From assembly GCA_032173965.1 (NCBI GenBank), contig CM063283.1, forward strand, positions 110,679,108-110,743,107: DNA of 64,000 nucleotides, written 5' to 3'. The DNA is from Sitta carolinensis (lineage: Eukaryota > Chordata > Aves > Passeriformes > Sittidae). Of the stretch, positions 42,201 through 52,250 are shown in pieces. Under the pieces are notes generated by a model. It worked only from the letters and a program-made list of their open reading frames with translations, made no database searches and had not been told where the DNA came from. Position 1 is the stretch's first letter. Each line of letters begins with the position of its first letter. A program made the translations under genes and the position numbers.

Positions 42201-43619
42201 CCTTTGAGAGAGAATTAGAATGAAGAGAGAGAATAGTATTAGAGACTGGAGATTTCTGGAGTAAGTATTACTGTGGGCTCTTCTGCTACACAGAAATTGA
42301 AAGGGGAAGTACAATTTCAAGATCATTTTGTTAGGAAAGAAAGGACAGCTGGCCTGCAGCTCATGACAACCTTTTTGTTATCATAACATACTTGTATTTT
42401 TCCACAATACTTGGATTACACACATCCATCACCCTTCACCAAGTCTCCTGTTAATTTTCAGGAGACTTGGTTACAGTATAACTGGATGGTGATACGGGGG
42501 TGTGACACTGGCTTGTTGCAGGCCTGGTCTCACTTGCATCATTTATCAGAGTATATCGTCTCTCCTGTCTAGTAAATGAGTTACACCATCGTTTGGTAAG
42601 CACACACCAAGAGAACCAATGTCACAACACGGCGTGTTTGGGTCATGAGGTTCTTAGAGAGCTCCACGCAGACAAGCGTGTCAAGGCACAAAGACCTCTC
42701 CATGGGCCGGCCCCAAATTAGCCCTTTAGGATACAGACCCTTCACAAGAGCCAACACTGTGATGTGCAAAGGTTCGCCCAATGTTCTCACCACGGGCGAG
42801 ATCCAAACGCGTCTGAGGGCAGCACATGACAGCCGCGAAGGCCAAGATCCAGTTACACCCTGGCGCCCCGGGCCGTGTCAGGCAGCCTCTCTGGCCCTGC
42901 CTTGCACACGCCTTGAGCGGCCCTTACAGCCCGCTGGAGCTTCCCGCGACCATGCGGGCTGGGGCTCGCCCGGCCCCTCGGCCCCCGCGGCCAGGCGGGG
43001 CTCGGCCGGTGCCAGCGCCAGGGCACGGCCGCGCCGAGCCCCGGCACGGGACGCTGCCGTGACCCTGCCTGGAGGGGCAGCAGCCGCGGCTGGGTGCGCC
43101 TGCGGCCGGCGGCGGAGCCGCCCTCAGCCCGGAGCCGAGCAAACCCCGCGGCGGCACCGCCGGCTCCCCCGCCCCTGCCCAGCCCGCTCGCCGTGCCACA
43201 GCCCGGCAGGAGCTGCGTTACCGGGAGCGGCGCGGAGCCCGCGGGAGGCGCAGCCGCAGCGGCCGCGGAGTGCGCGGAGCCCCGGGACGGGCACTGCCGC
43301 CGGCACCGGGGAGGGCGCCCGTGCGGGCATCTCCCCACCGTGCCCTGACCTTACCCCGGCTTGGCAGGAGCCGCCCGGGCGCCGGAGCTCGCCGGGCAGC
43401 GCTGCCGTCACAGCGCCCGCCCGGCTCCCCGCGCCGCCCCGCAGGGAACAGCGGCGGAGGGAGAGGAGGAGAAGGAGGAGGAGAAGGAGGAGGAGGAGAA
43501 GGAGGAAGAAGAGCAGGTCCGCGCCCGCTCACCTGCAGGGGGAAGGTGGCCGCCTTGTTGCCCACGTAGCCGCGGACGACGTGGCTCTGGATGGAGAGCA
43601 CCCGGCACTCCGGCTCCAT
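6834..43619 (-). CDS. PDXK: Pyridoxal kinase, complete 11-exon coding sequence
   Basis: Cytosolic ATP-dependent kinase of the ribokinase superfamily that phosphorylates pyridoxal, pyridoxine and pyridoxamine, the salvage route to pyridoxal 5'-phosphate. Coding exons on the minus strand: 43619-43533, 24938-24884, 18605-18501, 15535-15452, 13743-13697, 12824-12739, 11920-11875, 9503-9392, 8428-8292, 7739-7673 and 6946-6834. All introns are GT-AG. The exon lengths sum to 939 nt, 312 codons plus TAA, the same length as human PDXK. Expected residues are present: S12 (IQSHV), T47 (SNHTG), Y84, D113/D118 (CDPVMGDKW), T186 (VITSS) and the catalytic D235 in GTGDLF. The N-terminus [14 protein letters not shown] matches the family start, fixing the initiator in the CpG island. 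No frameshift or internal stop was seen, so the gene looks functional. Exons were read by eye from the family pattern; boundaries are supported by phase and splice sites. Confidence 0.97.
7673..7739 (-). CDS. PDXK: PDXK coding exon 10
   Basis: 67 nt encoding [20 protein letters not shown], then AK, leaving in phase 1. The acceptor AG is at 7741-7740 and the donor GT at 7672-7671. Confidence 0.96.
8292..8428 (-). CDS. PDXK: PDXK coding exon 9, catalytic
   Basis: 137 nt encoding a variable linker, then [20 protein letters not shown] and [12 protein letters not shown] carries the catalytic base Asp235 and the anion hole of the ribokinase fold. It ends in phase 0. The donor is GT at 8291-8290. 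Confidence 0.97.
9392..9503 (-). CDS. PDXK: PDXK coding exon 8
   Basis: 112 nt encoding [20 protein letters not shown] and on to [10 protein letters not shown], leaving in phase 1. Thr186 of the ATP-binding VITSS motif is here. The donor GTAAGT begins at 9391. Confidence 0.95.
11875..11920 (-). CDS. PDXK: PDXK coding exon 7
   Basis: 46 nt encoding [15 protein letters not shown] after completing the split Glu codon, ending in phase 0 before the donor GTAAGT at 11874. It follows the FEAE end of exon 6 as in other vertebrate PDXK genes. Confidence 0.95.
12739..12824 (-). CDS. PDXK: PDXK coding exon 6
   Basis: 86 nt encoding [20 protein letters not shown], then ITPNQFEAE, leaving in phase 2. 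The ITPNQFE segment is a strongly conserved family signature. The acceptor is CAG after a C/T tract at 12826-12825 and the donor GTAAGT begins at 12738. Confidence 0.96.
13697..13743 (-). CDS. PDXK: PDXK coding exon 5
   Basis: 47 nt encoding [15 protein letters not shown], with the metal/ATP-associated Asp113 and Asp118. It restores phase 0. The donor GT is at 13696-13695 and the acceptor AG at 13745-13744. Confidence 0.96.
15452..15535 (-). CDS. PDXK: PDXK coding exon 4
   Basis: 84 nt encoding [20 protein letters not shown] through LVY and the first base of Val111. It begins with Tyr84 of the active site. The acceptor is AG at 15537-15536, after a T-rich tract, and the donor GT is at 15451-15450. 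Confidence 0.96.
16235..16322 (+). mobile_element. CR1 LINE 3' terminal fragment
   Basis: A short copy in PDXK intron 3 with 'gcagggccaggagctctactc', 'gggtcccttccaac' and a degenerate 'tgtgattctgag' 3' end, all typical of the last ~90 bp of CR1. Confidence 0.8.
18501..18605 (-). CDS. PDXK: PDXK coding exon 3
   Basis: 105 nt, entered and left in phase 1. Encodes the [20 protein letters not shown] segment through YDYVLTG, up to the first base of Gly83. The acceptor is at 18607-18606 and the donor at 18500-18499. Confidence 0.96.
21552..21568. repeat. Poly(T) run in intron 2
   Basis: About 16 T followed by TTCCTTTTCC; low complexity, no further structure seen. Confidence 0.7.
24884..24938 (-). 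CDS. PDXK: PDXK coding exon 2
   Basis: 55 nt encoding [18 protein letters not shown] plus the first base of Gly48. The acceptor is AG at 24940-24939 and the donor GT at 24883-24882. Thr47, in the pyridoxal-binding pocket of the family, is here. Confidence 0.96.
30300..30482 (+). mobile_element. CR1 LINE 3' fragment, degraded
   Basis: Intron 1 copy. 'tcactggaggttttcaagaccc', 'gagcagcctggg' and 'aggtcccttccagcctgg' match the CR1 3' UTR order. It lacks a clean terminal repeat. Confidence 0.75.
33265..33545 (+). mobile_element. CR1 LINE fragment
   Basis: Intron 1 copy with 'tggtgaagggtctggag', 'gaggagcatctgaaggga', 'ttcagcctggagcagacagagggg' and 'ttaggttgggtattaggaaa', in the order of the CR1 C-terminal/3' UTR region. 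Truncated at both ends. Confidence 0.85.
39182..39214. repeat. Poly(T) homopolymer, ~33 nt, in PDXK intron 1
   Basis: An uninterrupted run of T on the plus strand (A on the PDXK sense strand). It may be the tail of an old retrocopy on the minus strand, but no parent sequence is recognisable next to it. Confidence 0.9.
43448..43515. repeat. GGA/GAA purine tract
   Basis: Almost pure purine on the plus strand, built from GGAGAA-type units. On the PDXK sense strand it is a ~65-nt pyrimidine tract starting about 17 nt inside intron 1. Confidence 0.9.
43533..43619 (-). CDS. PDXK: PDXK coding exon 1
   Basis: Encodes residues 1-29, from the initiator Met to FPLQ, ending in phase 0 with the donor GT at 43532-43531. 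It holds the substrate-side Ser12 in the stretch [12 protein letters not shown]. The exon lies inside the CpG island, and the donor is followed within about 20 nt by a long pyrimidine tract on the sense strand. Confidence 0.97.
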
Positions 43620-44104
43620 GGCTGCGCCGCGCGCGCCTGCCCGCGCCGGGCCGAGGTGGCGGCGCCGGGAGCAGGAGCGGGGGGCGGAGCGCGGGCGGCG
43701 TGACGCGCTCGCCCTGCCCGCCTGTCACACACACCCCCCGCGGCGGGGAGGCGGCCGGGGCGGCGCGCTGGCTCCGGATGGCCGCCTGCCGCCGCGCCCG
43801 CTGCCCGCGGCCGTGCGCGGGACGGAGCGCCCGCGGCTCCCCCGTGGCCGCCCGCGTCACGCGGTCACGGCGGGGCCAACGGGGCCGGGCCCGGCCCGCT
43901 CGGCCCGGGCACTGCCGGGCTGGACGCACCGCTGAGGGTCACCGGCTCCGGCCTGCCCGCTCAAGCGGGGCCAGCCCGGAGCACATGGCACAGGGTCGTG
44001 TCCTTTTGGCTCTGCGATATGTCCGTGAAGGACGTTCCATACCCTCTCTGGGCTCTCGGTCCCAGTGCTCGGTCGCTCCGCAGTGAAGTTCCTCGTGCTC
44101 AGGA

Positions 44105-44340
44105 GGAGCTGACCATCAGTTTCTGTCCCTCGCCTCCTGTCCTCTTGCTGGGCACCTCCAAGCAGAGCTGTCCGTCCTCTGACAGCCCCCTTTCGATATT
44201 TATAGCCATTAATGAGGTCCATCTCTCTCGAACCCGAACGGGCCTCAGCCTTTCCTCAGAGATGCTCCAGCCCCCCACTCATCTTCATTGCCCTTTGCTG
44301 GACCTGCTCCAGGAGCTCCACCTGTCTTGAGGAGCCCAGA
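44105..44340 (-). mobile_element. CR1 LINE fragment
   Basis: The plus strand shows reverse-complement CR1 blocks: 'cctctgacagccccctttc', 'atttatagccattaatgag', 'ctcagcctttcctcagagatg', 'gccctttgctggacctgctcc'. It lies just upstream of the PDXK CpG island. Confidence 0.8.
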
Positions 44341-44357
44341 ACTGGACCCAGAAAAAG

Positions 44358-44640
44358 AGCATTTCCTAGCTGAAAAGAGATTGTAGTGAGGTGAGGGCCA
44401 GTCTCATCTCCCCATGCCTGTGGTGGGAGGACTAGAGCAAATGGCCTTAAGCTGAGGCAGAGGTGATTCAGGTTTTTTTACAGTTTTAGGCTGCTCAGAC
44501 ATTGGAATAAGTTGCACAGGGAAGTGGTGAAGTTCCTATTCCTGCAGGTGTTTTAAGAGACATCTGGATCTGACACTGGATGATGTAGTTTAGTGGTTTA
44601 GGGGTTACAGTGGTAGAGTAGGGTGGACAAACCATGTTGT
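44358..44640 (+). mobile_element. CR1 LINE fragment, opposite orientation to its neighbour
   Basis: Contains 'ggaggactagagcaaatggcc', 'gctgaggcagaggtgattcagg', 'attggaataagttgcacaggg' and 'tggtttaggggtt' blocks of the CR1 3' region. It abuts the minus-oriented copy on its left. Confidence 0.75.
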
Positions 44641-47600
44641 CCTGAGCCATGCCATGAACCACCCACAGTTGCCCACATCCCACTGGAAAGCCAGGACTGG
44701 CGCAAACATCCCTCCTGTGTGACAGTTTCTCTTCTGGAGTGTTCAGAAAGCCATGTGGAATCACAGGCAGCCCCACAGGCAGCAATGCCTGGAGGTGGCA
44801 CGCTGGCCCAAGCCGTGGGTGCTCTGACAGAACATCACCCTCGCAGCTGGGTTCTGAAGCGAGTGCAATTGTGTGTTATTGACCCAAAAGAAAAAAACCC
44901 TTTGGTGAGCTGCCAAAGAGTAAAAGAAGATGTATGCGTTGGCTGGCAAGTGCTACAATACATCAAGACTCTGCTGAGATGGGACTTGGTAATGTGTTTG
45001 GGAATTTCGTCTTCCTCTGGCCATTTGTCATTATTGACCGTCACAGGTTCAATCACAGCACACAAGAAATGGCCCCTGATGCCTCTTGCTCTTCTTCGTG
45101 GGTAGCTTTGAATCAACTCTTGAAACAGTGTGATTATTTCTTAACAAGGTGAAAGAGTTTTGTCCTCATCATAAGTAATCTGTTGGAAAATGAGGGAACA
45201 TACGGTTCTCTCTTCAGTTGTCATTTGTGTTAAAAAACTTAGGGCTTGTTCTTGGCTGGTCTTACAATCAACTGTTGTTTCAGCCCTTCAATAAATATTT
45301 TTTTTTAAATTGCAGAAATCAGTGCATCTCCATGGAGGGCCAGTGCAATGAATTATCTGTGTCATGTAGGCTCCTGCTCCTCTAACTTAGAGGACAATTG
45401 TTAGAATACAGATTTTTTTCCCCTTTGCTCAGTATTAGTGCTTATTGCGCCACTTTGACCTTGTAAGCAAAGACACAGATATATCAGTTCTATTCAGGAT
45501 TGTTACTTCCTAATATTTTAAAATGTCCAACAAAATCCAGTTCCTAGAAAATTTTATGCTTTCCCCAGAGGAATATCAGAAGCTTCTCTTGATGGTTTTT
45601 AATGGATTCAGGAGTAGAACCTGCATACACAGAATGTGTGTGACTCAATAGTATCCAGCCCTAATATTTTTCAAAGTATGGGGGAATCTATATGTCCATA
45701 CACTAAAAAAAATTGCCACAAGCAAAACAAAGGCCAGAAAACAATTCTCCTTTCCTTCCAGAAAGCAGCTCATCTAAAGGTGAGTACACAATTTCTGAGC
45801 AGTAGTTTTTTACAGACTTTGCTATATTTATTTTTTAAAAAGTCAGGCCTCTCCCTCATAAAGAGGACTATGTGTCTCAGAAAAAAGTGAAACTAAGCTT
45901 CAATTTCATAGCAATCGTGCTTCCTACTCTGCTATCCTTCTCAAAAAAATAACTCCCAGGTACTCCTCCAAGTTTGGGGATTGCTAAGACTGTTTGAGGA
46001 GCAAATAACTCTTCAAGGGGTGACAGAAAAAATCATTAAAAAAAAGAGAAAAAGGCAGGGCAGGTTAGATCAAAATGTCAGCAACAGAGCAGCTGTTCTC
46101 AGCTTCCTACTACAGCAGCTGCTATAGGACTGCTTGGATGATACATTCTCAAGCTCCTGGCCTTTCAGTGGACTGTGCATGGAATTCTGTGGTTTATTTT
46201 CTTTAAGGTAACCTGACCTCTCAAACCAGATCCCCTTGGTCAGAGCAGAACATTCGTTGGAAATAATGAAATCTGAGGAGAAGTTTATCAGAATTTGATC
46301 AAGAAAGAGTGTAGTCAAAGACCACAGTTTATCAACAACTGGCAATCTTTCTTCCACAAATGTTCCTCCTATGCTCTCCCACAACTCACCTGAATGTTTC
46401 TCACATCTCCCTCACTCCCTGTGAAGTGCACCACAAACACACCCTGTGCCAGACCTGAGGCAAGAATACACACAAGAGTTGTCCAGCCAGCACTTCTAGG
46501 AGATACACATCTTTCCCTGCCTTCCCTGCTCCTGGGCAGACAGGACAAACATCCTTCTGGGCCAGTTGTTGCACAGGCTGCTGCCTTCCTATATCTGTGT
46601 TTCTGCCCTTTGGAATTCCAGCTCACTATGTGTGAAGAAATTGTGAGATTACAGCGAATAACAAGCTTAACATGGGTCAACAATGTCACAATATTGTAAT
46701 AAAGGTAATCACCTTTTGGGCTGCATAAATGACAGCAGAGTCTGCCAGATATAGGAAGCCATCCTGGACTCCTCCAGTCGTCCTCAGCACTGGTTGGGTC
46801 TCTGGGAAAGTACTGCCAAGCTTTTAGAGTGGTGTTTTACTCAAAATGGAGCAATGGCATGATGCAAGAGGCTGTAAGAGGGGTCCAAGGCTCAGGACAC
46901 ACAGCTTAGGAGGAAATGGTTTCTTTAGCTTAATGAAAGTTCTACTCTAATGACAGCCTGCAAATACAAACGACACAGCTGTGAGGGAGCAGAAGGAAAT
47001 AGGTTTATTTCCATAATGGAGGCTTGCTACCATTATGAAAGGGATTATGAAACACACAGGAAAAATTGCTTTAAAAGATTGAAGAGGTTTAATTTTCAGT
47101 TTGTTTGTTTTTCACAAGTACTGGATGAAATATTTTATAAATATTGATGGCTATGTGTAAGTTTGTTTTGGAACAGGTTACAGACTTTAGCTACCAAGGT
47201 CTCCTGAAGCCCAGATTTTTGATCTAAGCACAGTGGGAAAGATATGGGGCTGACAGGAATATGATACACTGAACTTGATAGAAGTTTCAGAGAGAGAGAG
47301 GGTCTTAGATCAGATTTTATGCATTGTATTGGATTCTACAAATCATCATAGATGTGACAGAAAGTAAAAAGGTCATGGTTATGTGAAAACAGTATCAATG
47401 CCCACTCCTTTCCTCAGTAAGTCTTGAAGGTGGCAGAACTGGACCATTAGAATTAGAATCATAGAATCTTTTAGGTTGGAAAAGACCATTAAGATCATTG
47501 AGTCCAACCGTCAAGTCCGCCACTAAATCATGTCCGTAAGCACCACATCACATCTCTTAAATACCTCCAGGAATGGTGCCTCAGCCACAAGCAGCCAGTT

Positions 47601-50600
47601 TCAGTGCTTAACAACCATTCCAGTGAAGAAATTTTTCTAGTATCCAATCTAAACCTCCCCTGTTGCAACTTGAGGCCTTTTCCTATTGTCCTCTTGCTTC
47701 TAACTTGGGAGAAGAGACCAACCCCCCCTACAGTTTCCTTTTAGGTAGTTGTAGAGAATTATAAAGCCACCCCTGAGTTTCATTTTCTTCAGGCTAACCA
47801 CCCTCAGCTTCCCCAGCTGCTTCTCATAGGATTCATGTTCCAGACCCTTTTCCAGCTCCAGTAAAGAGTGTACCAGTCCAAGCCACAAGCAGCCAGATTT
47901 TTTTCCAGAAGAATTCTGTGGGAAATGGTGTCAAAGGCTTTGCTTATGTCTAGACAACATGTAATTGTGCATTCCTCAGTCAAAAAACCATCTGGATTTA
48001 AGATACTGGTTTTTGCTTTCCAGTAGAATGTTTGCTAAGACAGATTGTAAAGTACCAATCTATGATTGTGATAATTGCCATAAAGTATTAGCAACATTTG
48101 ATGTTGGAGGGCACCGTTATCCTTGTTTTATGCCAAATTTTCACTTGACCTCATTAAAGTGATTAACTTTGTCAGGAATTGTCGATATTAAGGGATGACA
48201 CAATCAGAAGATCAAGTGGTCTGTGTATTCACTTACGTTTTGACTCAAACCTGTTCTCTTCACTGACTTGCCAAAGCTCCATGTGTTCTGAGCATTCTTG
48301 CCTCCAAATGTCAGGTCCACTCTTGTGATCCTCACATCCATTGTTTTACTGAGGTAAATGGAACTGCTTCTGGGACAGCACCCAAGGGGCTGGGTGTCAA
48401 GCTGAGAGATGGGCCAGTGATAACAAAGTTCTGTTTAAAATGCTGCATTGCTGTCACAAGTTGCCACAGCTGAACAGCACTGTATAGCATGGCATTCTTG
48501 ATCCTTATCTCCCTCAACAACTAAAAATGCAGCTTTTTATAAAAGCACTCCTTACAGTGATACAACTCCCCATAACTATACAGAAATATTTTGTCTGGTG
48601 CTGATGTCTGCACATATTGGTTCTAGCATCCATTTAATAAAATAGTCGAAGTTAATGAAAACCAGGAGGCATCCTTTGCTTGGCTAAGGAAGCTAAGGGT
48701 GCTTTGTATTAGCTTGCAGTTTTGTCTTGAATGCTCATGCTTGCACCCTCAGGAGCAAGTTCTATTGCACTTAGTGTCCACTACCCAGTACTGGGGATAA
48801 GTAACTCACTGTCAGGAGTTTAATTCCAGTTATCTTTTTTTGTGCTTGAATTATAATAATTATGATTCATATAATAATTTAAGGTGTAGCCGAGTAAGTG
48901 GAAATACCCCTTTGTCAACAGATGCATTTCCAGCAGCAGAGCAGAACCCTGCTTTGGAAAGCAAAGAAGTAGGAGATGCAAGCAGTTATGGGGTGACACA
49001 GTACAACATGTGGTCAGGGCACCAGCTTTAGAGAAATGCATGCAAATGTTTTTGTTTTGCTTCATTTTTAAGGGACTTTTGGGGAAAACATGAAGAAATT
49101 GGTGATATTTCATTGCCTTTAATTCTTTGATTTCACAGACACTTCTGTACCTGGTTTTAGATATTTAACCTTGAAAATTATTTGACTTAGATTTTGGGTC
49201 AGAAATCCTGCACACACTGCATATTTGCATATTTGGGTTTTTTTTGAAACGTGATAACAGCTGGAAAAGAACAAGGCCTTTCCTGGCAATTGGGAATAAA
49301 CCTCTCAGCCATGAACTGCATCTCTCAGCAGTTTGTCCTGTGTGTGTCTTGCATCACATGCTGTCGTCTTGCAGTCATGAGTCACTTGGGATATCAGCTT
49401 GGCAAAGCTGCACAGCTCATTCCCTGGGGAAATGTGCACACAAAGCAGTGGGGAGCCAGGCCACTGCAGTGCTGGAAACAGAACAGATTTGCATTTGAGT
49501 TCAAGCTGCAGGGTGTACATGCTAAGTTGACTAATGTCACATCTATTTCTAGTCCTGTTACCTGGGTAATGGTAATTTCATTTTGTTCTTTTCCTTCAGT
49601 GGTTACAAAGAGATTTTCTACTTTACATTAACCTTTAAGAATCTGAATGAAATACAGTAAGTTCAGACATGAGCTACATAATTTTGACAGCGATTGTAAT
49701 TTCACTAATTAGCAAAATAGCAGCAATAGGGGACAGATTTCAGGAGTCTGAGAGGTGCTGGTTCTGTCCCAAGCTGGAAATTCCTTCTAATTTGCTCTTG
49801 TTTTTGTCTGTGTTATTAGGGGAGAATTCTCCCCACTCCTGTCAATTTGACCATTGTAATTAATAGCAAAGTCTAACCTATGTAGTTCTGAAAGTTTCCT
49901 TCGTTTTTCTCCTTAGTACAAAAGTAAAATGGTAGAATGAAATCAGCGGACATTAGTGGCACCAGAATTTAATAACAAACTTTGAAACTTGCCTTCTCAA
50001 TGATTTTTCTCCAGGACAACTAACAACCTCTACCATTAAATAAGCTAAACTGATAAAAAAGATATGAAAATTTCACAAGATAAATGGGCAGATATGAAGA
50101 GTTGTCATCTGGTTCTGGCGGATATTGAGCTGTCTAACATTATCAGCAGCAGTGGCAGGTTCCTTGGGCAGATAACATCATTGTCCACAGCCAGTTAGAG
50201 ATAATCAGCAAAAATGTGTGTGCAAGCCCTGAACATGCCAGTGGCCAACTGCAAATTCCTGTGCCTGGCATTACAATGCAATAGAATACTTCCTACACTT
50301 GGCAAGCAACTCTGTACAGCTCAGGCCCTCAGTGGCCAATTTTGCCCCTTGTGAACAACAAAGCAATTTCTTGCCCTCTTGCCAGAACAGGTTACTGAAT
50401 GGATTTCTAAGGGAGGAAGAGTGAGCACACTCTGCTCTCTGATGGGCTACTGGAAGGCAGTGTAGACCTTGTGAATGATTCCTATCCTCCTTTTCAAAGG
50501 AGTTAATTAAAGAGTTGAGGGCTTTATTTTCAGAAATAAAATTATTCCATGACAATATTCTGCAAGGGCAAGTACGCATTATTGGATTAGACAAGTGTTT

Positions 50601-51027
50601 TACAGTTTTGGCCTTCATTTTATAGTCGATGGCTCCCAGATGTTTACTGTAGTGGCAAAACCTATGAAAATATGGGTTAGCATTGGAAGGAGATCTGCTT
50701 CCTAAACTGAGACTGGAATTAATTTCTTTGAAGGGCCTAACTCTTGGCACTTCTAAGTTTTTTCACAGACTTGTCTCAGTGAGGTAGGATTTAGTCAGGG
50801 ACTACCTCCCCCTCCCCATTCCTACAGATCAAAATTTCCTCACAGAGAGCTATTTTTAGTATTGTATCCTCCTCTGAGCAAGATCACTGAGAAGGATCCA
50901 GGCAGACCAAACCTTCATTGATTGAAAGCATTCAGCCGCAGAAGTGAGTTCTAAGGAATGACACACTCACAAGCCCTACTGGACTTAGAGAAGCCTGGCT
51001 TTTTTGTTATTAAGAATATCTTGAACA
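44641..51027. other. Intergenic DNA upstream of PDXK
   Basis: Apart from the CR1 copy at 47.45-47.99 kb, no gene, RNA gene or repeat array was recognised on either strand. Open frames are short or featureless, including a 159-codon minus-strand frame at 50750-50271 with no family signature. Confidence 0.6.
47452..47990 (-). mobile_element. CR1 LINE 3' fragment, ~0.5 kb
   Basis: Begins with 'gaatcatagaatcttttagg' and 'ttggaaaagaccattaagat', the reverse complement of a CR1 3' end. It continues through 'agtccaacc', 'ttgaggccttttcctattgtcc' and 'tgtgggaaatggtgtcaaagg' on to the block ending 'tctagacaacat'. Right boundary approximate. Confidence 0.9.
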
Positions 51028-51350
51028 ATTCACAGAGTCACCAGGTTAGAAGAGACCTCCAGGATCATCGAGTCCAAGCCATGCCCTAACACCTCAACTA
51101 GGCCATGGCACCAAGTGCCACACCCAGCCATTTTAAATACATCCAGGGACGGTGACTTCACCACCTCCTCAGGCAAAGCATTCCAATAATTCATTACTCT
51201 TTCCATGGAAAACTTCTTCCTAATACTCAGCCTATATTTCCCTTGGCACAGCTTGAGACTGTGCCCTCTGGTTCTGTCAGTGCTGCCTGGTGAAAGAGCC
51301 CCACCTGAGCACAGCCACCTTTCAGGCAGTTGTAGACAGTTGCGTTTCAA
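51028..51350 (-). mobile_element. CR1 LINE 3' fragment
   Basis: Starts 'cacagagtcaccaggttaga' and then 'agagacctccaggatcatcg'; later 'aaacttcttcctaatactca' and 'ttgagactgtgccctctggt'. A diverged CR1 3' end in reverse complement. Confidence 0.85.
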
Positions 51351-51424
51351 CGTTTTTCTGTTCAGTTTAGTTCTTTATCTCACTGACCTATTATGCATGT
51401 TTTTTTGCTGCCCTGCCCACAGGA

Positions 51425-51770
51425 GAGCTGTGGGTTTGGAGGGTGAGCTATTCCAGGGATGAGGAATTGGCTGGATGGACCCAGCCAAGGAGCTGTGGGC
51501 AGTGGCTCCATGTGCAGCTGCAGGCTGGGGATGAAGGGTGTCCCTCAGGGCTCTGCCTTGGCCCCGGGGCTCTTGCACGGCTTCCCCAGTGACACAGGCA
51601 GTGGAGCCAGCTCACCCTCAGCACATTCCCAGGGGATGGCAAGCTGAGCAGGGCAGGTGACACTATGGAAGGATGGGGCCATGCAGAGCAAGCCTGGAAG
51701 TGAAACCACAAGAACCTCAGGAGGTTCAACAAGGCTGAGTGCAAGGGGCTGCACCTGGGCTGGGACAATC
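51425..51770 (+). mobile_element. CR1 ORF2 C-terminal (reverse transcriptase) remnant
   Basis: Translated in the plus direction it still shows a decayed VPQGSxLxP turn of the CR1 reverse transcriptase (GVPQGSALAPGLL at about 51539-51577). This is followed by the 'aggttcaacaaggctgagtg' block of CR1 ORF2. Frameshifted and non-functional. Confidence 0.75.
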
Positions 51771-51771
51771 C

Positions 51772-51895
51772 CTGAGTCACAGAATCACCAAGATTGGAAG
51801 AGATGATCAAGACCATCCAGTTCCATCATCATCCCAGCACCACCATCACCACCCTTAAAGCACATCCCAAAGTGTCACACCATCCAGATGGCTGG
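51772..51895 (-). mobile_element. Short CR1 3' end
   Basis: 'gtcacagaatcaccaagatt' and then 'ggaagagatgatcaagaccat' resembles the CR1 3' end in reverse complement. It abuts the plus-oriented RT remnant. Only the first ~50-120 bp are recognisable. Confidence 0.6.
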
Positions 51896-52084
51896 GCACA
51901 GGGGTGGGGACATGCAGGGATGTGCGTGTGGGATAGGCGTGCTGGGCACAAGTGTGAGAGTGCAAGCAGGGGATGTGTGCAGAGCAGGAGTGTGAGCACA
52001 AGTGGGGTGTGCAAGCAGGGCACCATGTCGAGTGTACAAACAGGCAAGGCCCCAGTGTAGAGAGCTGAAGCAGCACTGCAGCAC
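51896..52084. repeat. Degenerate GTG-rich tandem sequence
   Basis: Irregular short units built on 'gggca..agtgtg..agcag' lead into the clearer 21-bp minisatellite on its right. Unit boundaries are blurred, and it is probably an older part of the same array. Confidence 0.5.
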
Positions 52085-52250
52085 AGGAGAGTGCAGGGCA
52101 ATGCTGGGAGTGTGCAGGGCACTGCTGGGAGTGTGCAGGACACCACAGAGTGTGCAGGACACTGCTGGGAGTGTGCAGGGCACTGCTGGGAGTGTGCAGG
52201 ACACCACCAGAGTGTGCAGGACACTGCTGGGAGTGTGCAGGGCACTGCCC
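52085..52250. repeat. 21-bp minisatellite, ~7-8 copies
   Basis: Successive units begin GTGCAGGGCACTGCTGGGAG or GTGCAGGACACCAC. The two versions recur in a mixed order, with 1-2 bp indels in the ACCAC type. It is a multiple of three, so both strands stay open. No sign of coding function. Confidence 0.9.

Larger units (their letters stand above)
24939..43532 (-). other. PDXK: PDXK intron 1 (~18.6 kb)
   Basis: A GT-AG intron from the CpG island to exon 2. It holds two CR1 fragments (30.3 and 33.3 kb), a 33-nt poly(T) run, a purine tract beside the donor, and a small cluster of CpG with an AP-1-like TGAGTCA at 25868-25874. The long open frames inside it have no recognisable domain and look like chance. 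Otherwise AT-rich unique DNA. Confidence 0.9.
42770..44000 (-). promoter_or_regulatory. PDXK: CpG island promoter of PDXK
   Basis: A dense GC/CpG block in otherwise AT-rich DNA, with GC-box-like cores (GGGGCGGAGC at 43681 and GGGCGGCG just after). The PDXK initiator lies inside it at 43619. No TATA box is evident. Transcription probably starts between about 43640 and 43750. The many overlapping open frames here are a by-product of GC richness. Confidence 0.85.

Noticed and set aside
42645..44086. Long frames (352, 241, 173, 161 codons) in the CpG island on both strands
   Set aside because: Arg/Pro/Ala-rich translations typical of stop-poor GC DNA. Only the first 29 codons from 43619 on the minus strand are PDXK; the rest has no support.
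50271..50750. 159-codon minus-strand frame upstream of PDXK
   Set aside because: No domain, promoter or neighbouring exon seen; kept only as unexplained.
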